Below are positions 7,428 through 13,843 of a stretch of DNA of 13,940 bases, piece by piece. The notes beneath the pieces were generated by a model, which saw only the letters and a list, made by a program, of their open reading frames with translations, was not told the DNA's origin and did no database searches. Position 1 is the stretch's first letter; each line of letters starts with the position of its first letter. Origin of the DNA: Catenibacterium mitsuoka_A (lineage in GTDB: Bacteria > Bacillota_I > Bacilli_A > Erysipelotrichales > Coprobacillaceae); the NCBI RefSeq assembly GCF_964259225.1, contig NZ_CAXVKN010000066.1; one strand, 5' to 3'. Made by a program: the position numbers and the translations under genes.

Positions 7428-7490
7428 AGAAGAATTCCTTTCTTTAGACTTTTACTCATTATAACATGAGTTTTATAAAAGAATTCTTCT
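7428..7490 (-). promoter_or_regulatory. hflX promoter region with extended -10 and flanking inverted repeat
   Basis: On the minus strand TGTTATAAT, an extended -10 box, lies at 7458-7466. Ten-base arms AGAAGAATTC (7428-7437) and GAATTCTTCT (7481-7490) bracket it. An inner dyad ACTCAT/ATGAGT occurs at 7454-7459 and 7466-7471. If transcription starts just after the -10 box, the leader is short, only one outer arm would be transcribed, and the dyads would act at the DNA level. No good -35 box is visible. Confidence 0.4.
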
Positions 7491-7649
7491 AATGTTTATA
7501 AATTATCAGTATGTTTATTTAGTGAAGAGAAGAACGATACATTAATAGTAATAACTATCAATTATTGTTTACAAGCTTACCTTATGGATATCTCATGTTA
7601 TAATAATTCACTTCTCATCAGTGATATAATATCCCTTCTAGATAAAATA
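7491..7649. other. Gene-free AT-rich spacer with one plus-strand promoter-like motif
   Basis: No credible ORF on either strand. At 7592-7604 the plus strand has CTCATGTTATAAT, an exact 13-base copy in opposite orientation of the motif at 7458-7470 before hflX, again with an extended -10 form. A small hairpin ATAGT-AATA-ACTAT lies near 7545-7558. Nothing else is recognised. Confidence 0.4.
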
Positions 7650-7677
7650 AAAAAAATAGAGTTATTACTGAATAACT
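7650..7677 (-). terminator. Possible intrinsic terminator within the hflX-ABC intergenic region
   Basis: AGTTATT (7660-7666) pairs with AATAACT (7671-7677) around a 4-nt loop. On the minus strand CTA and eight T follow. The stem is AT-rich, hence weak. The TAA stop of a possible 12-codon ORF lies inside it. Confidence 0.4.
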
Positions 7678-7703
7678 TCTAGTTCTATAATACGAAGGAG
7701 CAT
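7665..7703 (-). CDS. Possible 12-residue peptide ORF, function unknown
   Basis: An ATG at 7703 preceded by AGAGGAG with a 5-nt gap opens a frame reading MLLRIIELEVIQ and stopping at TAA (7665-7667). The stop falls within a terminator-like hairpin. An extended -10 motif TGATATACT (7721-7729) lies just upstream, with a -35-like TTATAG 16 nt further. The ribosome site AGGAG can pair with CTCCT in codons 2-3 and mask itself. Chance is a serious alternative: the frame is too short for coding statistics and has no known homologue that I recognise. Confidence 0.2.
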   Translation of the reverse strand: MLLRIIELEVIQ

Positions 7704-7720
7704 TTCTACTCCTCTAGATT

Positions 7721-7748
7721 AGTATATCATGAGTTTATATTACTATAA
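7721..7748 (-). promoter_or_regulatory. Possible promoter of the intergenic small transcript
   Basis: On the minus strand TGATATACT gives an extended -10 box, and TTATAG lies 16 nt before it. Transcription would begin close to the AGAGGAG ribosome site of the 12-codon ORF. Confidence 0.3.
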
Positions 7749-7775
7749 GTATGTAAATAGTTATAATTTACGTTG

Positions 7776-7800
7776 AAAAAAATGTAGGTTTCCCTACATT
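7776..7800 (-). terminator. Intrinsic terminator of the ABC exporter operon
   Basis: An 8-bp stem AATGTAGG/CCTACATT (7781-7788 with 7793-7800) has a 4-nt loop and is followed on the minus strand by seven T. It directly abuts the stop codon of the second ABC gene. Confidence 0.92.
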
Positions 7801-9540
7801 CTAATGTGCAATCTTCCAGCTAACAGCTTTCTCTCTTGCATCTACAAATCTCTTATAAATACCATCCTGTTTCATTAATGATTCATGAGTTCCCTGCTGG
7901 GCAATATGACCTTGATCAATAACTATAATTTGATCGGCATGTCTTACTGTCTTTAATCTATGTGCAATCATAATGATTGTCTTTTCTTTAGTAAGAGCTT
8001 CTACTGCTTCCATTAACTCTTTTTCATTTTCTGGGTCTACGTTGGCTGTTGCTTCATCCAATATGACAATAGGTGCATCCTTCATGATAGCTCTCGCAAT
8101 AGAAATACGTTGTTTTTCACCACCTGATAATGATGCGCCGCCTTCCCCAATGAGTGTATTATACCCTTCTGGTAGTGCACTAATAAAATCATGACAGCAT
8201 GCTTTCTTTGCTGCTGCAACAACTTCTTCATGTGTCGCATTCTGGCAGCCAAACTTAATGTTATTTTCTATTGTATCCGCAAACAAATAAACTCTCTGGA
8301 AAACAAATGCGAAATTATTCATTAAGCTATTCATACTATAATCTTTCACATTGATACCACCTAATGTGACTGTTCCACTATCTACATCCCAGAATCTTGC
8401 AATCAGATTACAAAGAGTGGTTTTTCCTCCACCAGAAGGACCAACAATCGCTGTTGTTGTCTTTTCTGGGATAGTCAAAGAGACATCATCAATGATTTTT
8501 CTTTGATCATAAGAGAATGTTATATGATCTAGTTTAATATCATGATGAGCTGGATTAATCTCTTTTCCATCAATATCCATTGTATTAAGATTTAAAATCG
8601 TATTGGCTTTATCTACACATACACTTACTACATGTAATAATGAAGAGTAATTACCTGCACATTCTAAGCTAGAATAAAGCATAAATGAAGAAATAGTCAT
8701 ACCAATCGCATAAATAGCACTCATTGTACCATGAATATAAAATGATGCACTTGCGATGATAATAATAGCGGCAGTCACTTTCGTCACAATACCCTGAAAA
8801 AAATGGTATGGCACAAAGAGAAGCTCCATCTTCGTATTAATGTTCTGACATGCTTCATTCGCATTATTTAACTTTTCAGCCTGTTTTCCAAGCAAATTAT
8901 AAGATTTAACTTCCGATATACCCTGCAAGTATTCCATAATTTGATTTACAAGTTCCGTGTCACATAATACCTTTTCTTCTGAACAATTCTTTGATGCATT
9001 TTGCATTAAAGAATTAATAATGAAGAATACAGCAACACCGGCTATAGAAATAAGTCCAATTCGCCAATCAAAAATGAAGATCATCAAGATAATCATAAAA
9101 GTTTCTAGAATACCTTGAGTTGTCAACATAACGACTCTTGCAGCAATATCCCCCAATAGTTCCATAGTATTTGTAGTAACTGAAGAGATTTCACCAATAC
9201 TATTCGCATTAAAATAACCCATTGGAAGATAACGTAAATGCTCAGCAATCTTGATTCTTGTAAAGGCACTGGCATTATAGCCTCCATCTGTCTGTAAGAC
9301 TGTAGAAAATCTCTTACATATAATAGAAATCACAATAGCACATAGCATCATCAAAGTGGCACCAGTTATATACTTTCCCATAGATTGATTATTCATTAAT
9401 CCCATAAGAATATACATCATAGCAGGTATCTTCATTGCTGAGGAAAGAGCTTCAATGACGCCTAATAATATAGATATCTTGAATTTCTTTTCATTTTCTT
9501 TACCTGAGAATTTAAAGAATTTATTGAGAATCCCAAACAT
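7801..9540 (-). CDS. ABC exporter half-transporter, second subunit
   Basis: A 579-residue protein with an N-terminal ABC type-1 membrane domain (about six helices, 20-300) fused to an ATPase domain. It shows Walker A GPSGGGKTT (367-375), Q-loop VFQ near 415, signature LSGGEKQ (471-477), Walker B IVILDE with catalytic Glu496, D-loop NVDP and switch His527. It is expected to pair with the upstream gene as a heterodimeric exporter (MdlAB- or BmrCD-like layout) in the cytoplasmic membrane. The start is one base after the upstream stop, with AAAGGAGG inside the end of that gene, so the two are translationally coupled. The substrate (drug, lipid or peptide) is unknown. The TetR gene upstream favours efflux of a toxic compound. 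A terminator follows immediately. Confidence 0.93.
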   Translation of the reverse strand: MFGILNKFFKFSGKENEKKFKISILLGVIEALSSAMKIPAMMYILMGLMNNQSMGKYITGATLMMLCAIVISIICKRFSTVLQTDGGYNASAFTRIKIAEHLRYLPMGYFNANSIGEISSVTTNTMELLGDIAARVVMLTTQGILETFMIILMIFIFDWRIGLISIAGVAVFFIINSLMQNASKNCSEEKVLCDTELVNQIMEYLQGISEVKSYNLLGKQAEKLNNANEACQNINTKMELLFVPYHFFQGIVTKVTAAIIIIASASFYIHGTMSAIYAIGMTISSFMLYSSLECAGNYSSLLHVVSVCVDKANTILNLNTMDIDGKEINPAHHDIKLDHITFSYDQRKIIDDVSLTIPEKTTTAIVGPSGGGKTTLCNLIARFWDVDSGTVTLGGINVKDYSMNSLMNNFAFVFQRVYLFADTIENNIKFGCQNATHEEVVAAAKKACCHDFISALPEGYNTLIGEGGASLSGGEKQRISIARAIMKDAPIVILDEATANVDPENEKELMEAVEALTKEKTIIMIAHRLKTVRHADQIIVIDQGHIAQQGTHESLMKQDGIYKRFVDAREKAVSWKIAH

Positions 9541-9541
9541 A

Positions 9542-11290
9542 TTATTGTACCTCCTTTACTATATCTTTGACTGAAATATGTGCATTCCACATATCTCTAT
9601 AAAGCGGACATTTTTCAAGTAGTTCATCATGTGTACCATGAGCGACAATATTTCCTTCATCAACTACAAACAATTGATCACTGTCTTTTACAGTAGAAAG
9701 TCGATGTGCTATGACTACTAATGTTTTACCTGTCACAAGCTTTGCGATAGAATTCTGCAGGATTGCTTCATTTTCTGGATCAGTATATGCAGTAGCTTCA
9801 TCAAGAATAATAATAGGTGCATCTTTGAGCATTGCTCTTGCAATAGAGATGCGTTGTCTTTCTCCTCCAGAAAGATGTCCTCCAGCACCTCCCACAATTG
9901 TATCGAAACCATTTTCTAACTGCATAATAAAATCATAACATCCACTCTTTTTTGTGACTTCTATTATGTCTTCATCAGTAGCGTTTGGATTTCCTTGTCT
10001 GATATTTTCGCGGACTGTTTCATTAAACAGATAATTATCCTGAGCTACATAAGCTATTCTTTTATTAAAATCGTTTAAGGCAATATTTTTTATATCTACA
10101 CCGCCGATTTCAATACTACCGCTATCTACATCCCATAAAGAAGCAATAAGCTTCGCAATCGTAGATTTACCACTTCCCGAAGGTCCTACAATGGCATTGA
10201 CACTACCTGCCTGAAGCGACATATTAATGCCATGAAGAACTTCCTGATCATGATAAGCGAACTTTACATCTTTAAGTGTAATAGAGTTATCATGAGGGAT
10301 ATCTATGCTCTTTTGCGGTCTTTCAAGTTCTTTTTGGTCTAAGATACCTGTAACTTCTCCTACAATAACACTTATTTTACCTAGATCATCTGTATAAGAA
10401 AATGCGGTAATAAGAGGTCCTGCAATACTGAGAGATAAAATAATACATAATATAAAATGATCGACAGTAAGTGAACCATTTGCGACATAATGAGCACCTA
10501 ACGGTAATACAGTAAGAAGTGTATAAGGTGTAATAGTCATCATTAAAGCATGAAATATAGAACATTTACGCATCCATGAAATAAAAGAATTGGCATAAGC
10601 CTTTGCGGATGTAGTAAATCTTTCATAAGAACTTTCTGTTTTACTAAAAGCTTTAATGACTTCAATACCATCAATATATTCTACTGCTGCATCATTTAAA
10701 TCCTTTGTCGCTTTCACTGTTTTCTCAAAATTAGGCTTAAAATCAAGCATCATTCCAAAATAAGAGATAAACCCTACTACAATTGGTACAAGTGACCAAA
10801 GTGCAAGTCTATAGTCAATAGTAAAGAAATAAATCAATATAACAACTGGCCCAAGTAAGTTGGATGTGAACTCTGGAATAACATGAGCCAAAGTTGTTTC
10901 AATACTATCTATTCTTTCAACCATGATATTTTTAAATGTACCAGATGATGTATCTTTTACATAACCAAGAGGTACACGAGCAAGCTTATCACAGCATGCT
11001 TTTCTAATATTTGCAAGTACTGTAAAAGTGGCTTTATGTGATAGTGTTGTAGAGAGTGAATGAAATAATTCAGCAATTATAAATGATACCGCAATTAAAA
11101 TAGCATCATACATATAATCATTAAAGTTCTTTGAACCATTTAAAAACATTTTTACCACATCGATAATAATAAAATAGGGAATGATTTTACATACTACATT
11201 ACCTATCGCTAGTATGACACTGAGTACATAGGAACTCTTTTTCTGTCCTGCCCATTCTAAGATCCAGGCAGTAGTTGATTTTTTCTTCAT
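9542..11290 (-). CDS. ABC exporter half-transporter, first subunit
   Basis: A 582-residue membrane-ATPase fusion with the same architecture as its downstream partner. Transmembrane segments fall between about 20 and 300. The ATPase domain carries Walker A GPSGSGKST (369-377), Q-loop VAQD near 415, signature LSGGERQ (473-479), Walker B IIILDE (Glu498), D-loop YTDP and His529. Both subunits retain a catalytic Glu and a complete signature, so neither ATP site shows the decay seen in many heterodimeric exporters. The start has AAGGAGGAG about 8-10 nt upstream. It follows the TetR gene by about 80 nt, which hold a hairpin and a dyad, and very likely shares its transcript. Substrate unknown. Confidence 0.93.
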   Translation of the reverse strand: MKKKSTTAWILEWAGQKKSSYVLSVILAIGNVVCKIIPYFIIIDVVKMFLNGSKNFNDYMYDAILIAVSFIIAELFHSLSTTLSHKATFTVLANIRKACCDKLARVPLGYVKDTSSGTFKNIMVERIDSIETTLAHVIPEFTSNLLGPVVILIYFFTIDYRLALWSLVPIVVGFISYFGMMLDFKPNFEKTVKATKDLNDAAVEYIDGIEVIKAFSKTESSYERFTTSAKAYANSFISWMRKCSIFHALMMTITPYTLLTVLPLGAHYVANGSLTVDHFILCIILSLSIAGPLITAFSYTDDLGKISVIVGEVTGILDQKELERPQKSIDIPHDNSITLKDVKFAYHDQEVLHGINMSLQAGSVNAIVGPSGSGKSTIAKLIASLWDVDSGSIEIGGVDIKNIALNDFNKRIAYVAQDNYLFNETVRENIRQGNPNATDEDIIEVTKKSGCYDFIMQLENGFDTIVGGAGGHLSGGERQRISIARAMLKDAPIIILDEATAYTDPENEAILQNSIAKLVTGKTLVVIAHRLSTVKDSDQLFVVDEGNIVAHGTHDELLEKCPLYRDMWNAHISVKDIVKEVQ

Positions 11291-11309
11291 ATGTTTAGCT
11301 CCTCCTTAT

Positions 11310-11325
11310 GTTAGTTTTAACTAAC
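11310..11325. promoter_or_regulatory. Operator-like dyad in front of the first ABC gene
   Basis: Seven-base arms GTTAGTT and AACTAAC are separated by two bases, 7 nt upstream of the AAGGAGG site of the ABC gene on the minus strand. The arms share a GTT-NN-AAC type centre with the palindrome before the TetR gene (GTTA-TC-TAAC), so it may be a second, weaker TetR site, or a small RNA hairpin near the ribosome site. Confidence 0.4.
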
Positions 11326-11331
11326 CCATTG

Positions 11332-11375
11332 ATAATAATATAAGCGGCTTACCGGTATTGCCGCTTTATTATTAT
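11332..11375 (-). terminator. Stem-loop between tetR-family gene and ABC genes (attenuator or processing site)
   Basis: AAGCGGC and GCCGCTT form a GC-rich core around an 11-12-nt loop, extended by ATAATAATA-type arms at 11332-11340 and 11367-11375. It overlaps the TetR stop codon. No uninterrupted T-run follows on the minus strand, so it is a poor full terminator. Partial termination or mRNA processing that sets the regulator-to-exporter ratio fits better. Confidence 0.55.
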
Positions 11376-12001
11376 GCTGGAAATTTAATGCCCCATACAC
11401 GTTCCCAGCCACCTGTTTGAAACTCTCTTAACTGAGATAAGATTTTTATTGCAGTATCCTTGTCGATATCGTGTTCGATAATTTGTAGAATTGATGAGAA
11501 GAATCCTGTGTAAACCATGTGCATCATAAGGTCACTGACTTCAGGAATATCCATTCCTGCACGTCTCATTGTTTCAAGATATTTATAAGTTGCTTTTATT
11601 TCACGATCAACCATATTATGAATAAACTCTTCATATTTACCACTATCTCCACATTTAAATAATAGTTTAAAATGATCATGGTGGTTATATAAATAGTGAA
11701 TCATACGGTCTAAACCATATTCAGCAGAATATGACATATTGTTTGTCTGATCGTCTGCTGATAGTTTTTCAAATTGATCAATTATTTCATCGTAGATTTT
11801 ATAAATATCTTCTAAGTAAGGATCAATGAGTGCATTAAATAACTTCTCTTTTGTAGGATAATACTTATAAAATGCACCAGTAGTGAGTCCTGCATCCTTA
11901 ACAATCTTTCTTAAAGATGCACCTGCATAACCTTCTTTTAAGAAGTGTTTCAACGCAGTTTCTAGTATGAGTTCTTGTGTTTTGATAGCTTTAGTCGTCA
12001 T
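11372..12001 (-). CDS. TetR/AcrR-family transcriptional regulator
   Basis: A 209-residue repressor-type protein. The N-terminal helix-turn-helix spans residues 6-55, with the family pattern ILETALKHFLKEGYAGASL, RKIVKDAGLTTGAFYKYYPTKEKLF. The remainder is a helical ligand-binding and dimerisation domain without a recognisable specific subfamily. It sits directly upstream of two ABC exporter genes on the same strand. A large palindrome overlaps its own promoter, so autoregulation and control of the exporter are the natural reading: an inducer, probably the exported compound, releases it. The ribosome site GAAAGG lies about 11 nt from the ATG, weaker than those of the exporter genes and fitting low regulator expression. 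Confidence 0.93.
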   Translation of the reverse strand: MTTKAIKTQELILETALKHFLKEGYAGASLRKIVKDAGLTTGAFYKYYPTKEKLFNALIDPYLEDIYKIYDEIIDQFEKLSADDQTNNMSYSAEYGLDRMIHYLYNHHDHFKLLFKCGDSGKYEEFIHNMVDREIKATYKYLETMRRAGMDIPEVSDLMMHMVYTGFFSSILQIIEHDIDKDTAIKILSQLREFQTGGWERVWGIKFPA

Positions 12002-12022
12002 ATTTTTTGGTACCTTTCTAAA

Positions 12023-12052
12023 ATATAACAGTGTTATCTAACACAGTTATAT
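12023..12052. promoter_or_regulatory. TetR-type operator palindrome
   Basis: Two 14-base arms, ATATAACAGTGTTA and TAACACAGTTATAT, are separated by TC and complementary at 13 of 14 positions. It lies 22 nt before the TetR start codon, across the predicted transcription start, where a bound dimer would block RNA polymerase. The size fits TetR-family operators. Confidence 0.75.
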
Positions 12053-12079
12053 TATTATCTTATTTCTTCTAATTGTCAA
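12051..12079 (-). promoter_or_regulatory. Promoter of the tetR-ABC operon
   Basis: On the minus strand a perfect -35 TTGACA (12074-12079) is followed by AT-rich DNA with -10 candidates AATAAT at 17-bp spacing or TAATAT at 19 bp. The -10 region abuts the operator palindrome. Confidence 0.6.
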
Positions 12080-12084
12080 TAACT

Positions 12085-12118
12085 AAAAAAAATCTTACCA
12101 CATATAAGTAGTAAGATT
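12085..12118 (-). terminator. Intrinsic terminator of the rubrerythrin gene
   Basis: Arms AATCTTAC (12091-12098) and GTAAGATT (12111-12118) pair, with a short inner extension. Eight T follow on the minus strand. It separates the rubrerythrin unit from the TetR operon promoter, which begins only 6 nt further on. Confidence 0.9.
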
Positions 12119-12137
12119 CAAATTCTTTATGATTTAA

Positions 12138-12728
12138 TTACTTTCCAAAATATCTATCTAATAAACCTTTTAATGCTTTACCATGTCTTGCTTCATCTCT
12201 TGCCATTTCGTGAACTGTATCATGAATTGCATCTAAGTTATTCTTTTTAGCGCATGTAGCAAGTTCAACCTTACCAGCAGTTGCACCAAATTCACAGTCT
12301 ACACGCCAAGCTAAGTTATCCTTAGTAGTTGCTTTCATATTTGGTTCTAAGTCTTCACCTAACATTTCAGCAAATTTAGCAGCATGTTCTGCTTCCTCAT
12401 AAGCTGCTTTTTCCCAATATAAACCAATTTCAGGATAACCTTCCCTATGTGCAATTCTTGCCATACATAAGTACATACCAACTTCTGAACATTCACCTTC
12501 AAAGTTTGCTTTTAACTGATCAAAGATAAATTTCTTATCTTCATCAGTGATATCAGGATTATTTTTTACAGTTTTAGCATAAATACCATATTCATGTTCA
12601 GCAGCTAATTTCATTTCACCTTTTACTTCTTCAAACTGATCAGCTCCTACATGACATACTGGACATTCAGCTGGTGCTGCATCTCCTTCATAAACATATC
12701 CACACACTTTACATACAAATTTTGCCAT
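12138..12728 (-). CDS. Rubredoxin-rubrerythrin fusion (reverse-rubrerythrin type peroxidase)
   Basis: A 196-residue cytoplasmic peroxide-reducing protein of anaerobes. An N-terminal rubredoxin-like Fe(Cys)4 domain has CKVCG (Cys6, Cys9) and CPVC (Cys22, Cys25). A ferritin-like four-helix diiron domain follows, with an EGECSEVG helix (Glu79/82), EEAEH (Glu112, His115), VELATC (Glu155) and DEARH (Glu179, His182). The rubredoxin-first order is that of reverse rubrerythrins; classical ones have it last. It reduces H2O2 with electrons from NADH-dependent reductases and protects against oxygen. The ATG is preceded by AAAGGAG at 8 nt. It is a single gene with a strong own promoter and terminator, fitting abundant expression. 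Confidence 0.93.
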   Translation of the reverse strand: MAKFVCKVCGYVYEGDAAPAECPVCHVGADQFEEVKGEMKLAAEHEYGIYAKTVKNNPDITDEDKKFIFDQLKANFEGECSEVGMYLCMARIAHREGYPEIGLYWEKAAYEEAEHAAKFAEMLGEDLEPNMKATTKDNLAWRVDCEFGATAGKVELATCAKKNNLDAIHDTVHEMARDEARHGKALKGLLDRYFGK

Positions 12729-12775
12729 ATTCTTTTCTCCTTTTTTAATTCCTTATTAGGAATGGTTACTATTTA

Positions 12776-12803
12776 AGTATAACATATTATTCTCTAATGT
12801 CAA
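12776..12803 (-). promoter_or_regulatory. Strong sigma-A promoter of the rubrerythrin gene
   Basis: On the minus strand a consensus -35 TTGACA (12798-12803) is followed by a 16-nt spacer and an extended -10 TGTTATACT (box 12776-12781). In the leader, ATTCCT/AGGAAT arms (12748-12753 and 12758-12763) form a dyad that may be an operator or a small RNA hairpin. No clear PerR box was found. Confidence 0.8.
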
Positions 12804-12884
12804 TGGGTTTGACTCTATACTTCGTAAATAATACTTAATGCCTATAATCCAAGATACCTAAAAAGCATTTTATAATTCCATTGT

Positions 12885-12932
12885 AAAAAAACTTGAAAAT
12901 AACGTAGCAATAAATGCATACTCTTTTCAAGT
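12885..12932 (-). terminator. Intrinsic terminator of the MBL-fold hydrolase gene
   Basis: Nine-base arms ACTTGAAAA (12891-12899) and TTTTCAAGT (12924-12932) enclose 24 nt that can fold further, and seven T follow on the minus strand. It lies 17 nt after the stop codon. Confidence 0.8.
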
Positions 12933-12948
12933 CAACAATAGATTTAGT

Positions 12949-13776
12949 TTATAATTTTCTTGTTTTCTTATTTAAAATATATTTTTCCCCTGGAGCCAAA
13001 ACTTTAATCCTTTCAGGATTTGTAACTTTGTCTACTAACACCTCAGGATTACCATTAAAAGGAGAAAAATCAGGAGCATCTACACATCCCCAATGAATAC
13101 AGATTAAATCAGCCTGAGGATAAGTATTTGCTAATTTGATAGCTCCATCTAATGTAATGTGCCATTCATTATCACAAAAATCAAAGAAAATCACATCAGG
13201 GTTTGGCATCTTTAAATGCTCATCTAAAAGTCGAGAATCCCCAGGTAGCCAAATTGTACCATCCAAAGTATCAATCCAGTAACCACAATAATCTTCTTTG
13301 CTCCACTTACGATATTGATATTTTTTTGATTCATTTTGCCAATTATGCCAAACAGGAGTGAGTGTAACCTTAACATCATTTACTAAAAAACTGTCATTGA
13401 TATCATGGCCTATTCCTGGTATACCTTCTTCTTTCATGACTTTAGCTACATATTGGGGTGCATGATAAGATTGACATACTTCTAATACATCTTTGCAAGT
13501 TGGACGACTATAATGATCATTATCAATATGAGTAATGAGTAATGCATCTAGTGAAGGAATATCTTTAGTTAAGATTGGCATTTCTATTAATAAAGGCATA
13601 TCAAAGCCCTCAAGTAATGGATCAATCATAATATTTGTACCTCTGCTATTAATCATCATACTCGCATTACCCATCCATCTTATTTCAGTATGGTCTATTT
13701 TTTCAAATGCTTCACTCTTAAAAAACTGTGTCTTATCAGGCATTGCCTGCCCTTGTTTACTCTTTAAAATATTCAT
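12949..13776 (-). CDS. MBL-fold metal-dependent hydrolase, UlaG-like group
   Basis: A 275-residue protein with the metallo-beta-lactamase fold and no signal peptide. Strand and ligand motifs are in order: IRWMGNASMMI, NIMIDPLL, LLITHIDNDHYS (His83, Asp85, Asp87, His88), PVWHNW (His143), LPGDSRL (Asp180) and ICIHWG (His228). The layout resembles UlaG/YycJ-type cytoplasmic hydrolases (lactonases or phosphodiesterases) rather than secreted beta-lactamases. The usual HxHxDH is HxDxDH here. The substrate is unknown. The ATG at 13776 has AAAGGAG about 9 nt upstream, better than the later Met12. It forms its own unit, behind a promoter of MerR-regulated type and before a terminator, so inducible expression is likely. 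Confidence 0.85.
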   Translation of the reverse strand: MNILKSKQGQAMPDKTQFFKSEAFEKIDHTEIRWMGNASMMINSRGTNIMIDPLLEGFDMPLLIEMPILTKDIPSLDALLITHIDNDHYSRPTCKDVLEVCQSYHAPQYVAKVMKEEGIPGIGHDINDSFLVNDVKVTLTPVWHNWQNESKKYQYRKWSKEDYCGYWIDTLDGTIWLPGDSRLLDEHLKMPNPDVIFFDFCDNEWHITLDGAIKLANTYPQADLICIHWGCVDAPDFSPFNGNPEVLVDKVTNPERIKVLAPGEKYILNKKTRKL

Positions 13777-13812
13777 TATTTTCTCTCCTTTGTTTTCATC
13801 TTTGATACTATA

Positions 13813-13843
13813 ATCCTAAACCCTAGACTATAGTCTAAGTCAA
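13813..13843 (-). promoter_or_regulatory. MerR-type promoter with 19-bp spacer before the MBL-fold gene
   Basis: On the minus strand the -35 box TTGACT (13838-13843) and -10 box TAGGAT (13813-13818) are 19 bp apart, too far for normal polymerase contact. The spacer contains a perfect 14-base palindrome TAGACTATAGTCTA (13824-13837). This is the classic layout of promoters twisted into activity by MerR-family regulators. No merR gene lies within the window. Confidence 0.7.

Noticed and set aside
7973..9938. Plus-strand frames opposite the ATPase domains of both ABC genes
   Set aside because: The two frames (7973-8194 and 9711-9938) resemble each other only because they are antisense to the same conserved signature and Walker B region.
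12949..13776. Reading the MBL-fold protein as an antibiotic-hydrolysing beta-lactamase
   Set aside because: No signal peptide, an HxDxDH variant motif, and a better fit to cytoplasmic UlaG-like hydrolases.
12914..13813. Plus-strand frames at 12914-13096 and 13535-13813
   Set aside because: Antisense to the MBL-fold gene or its terminator, without start signals or known domains.
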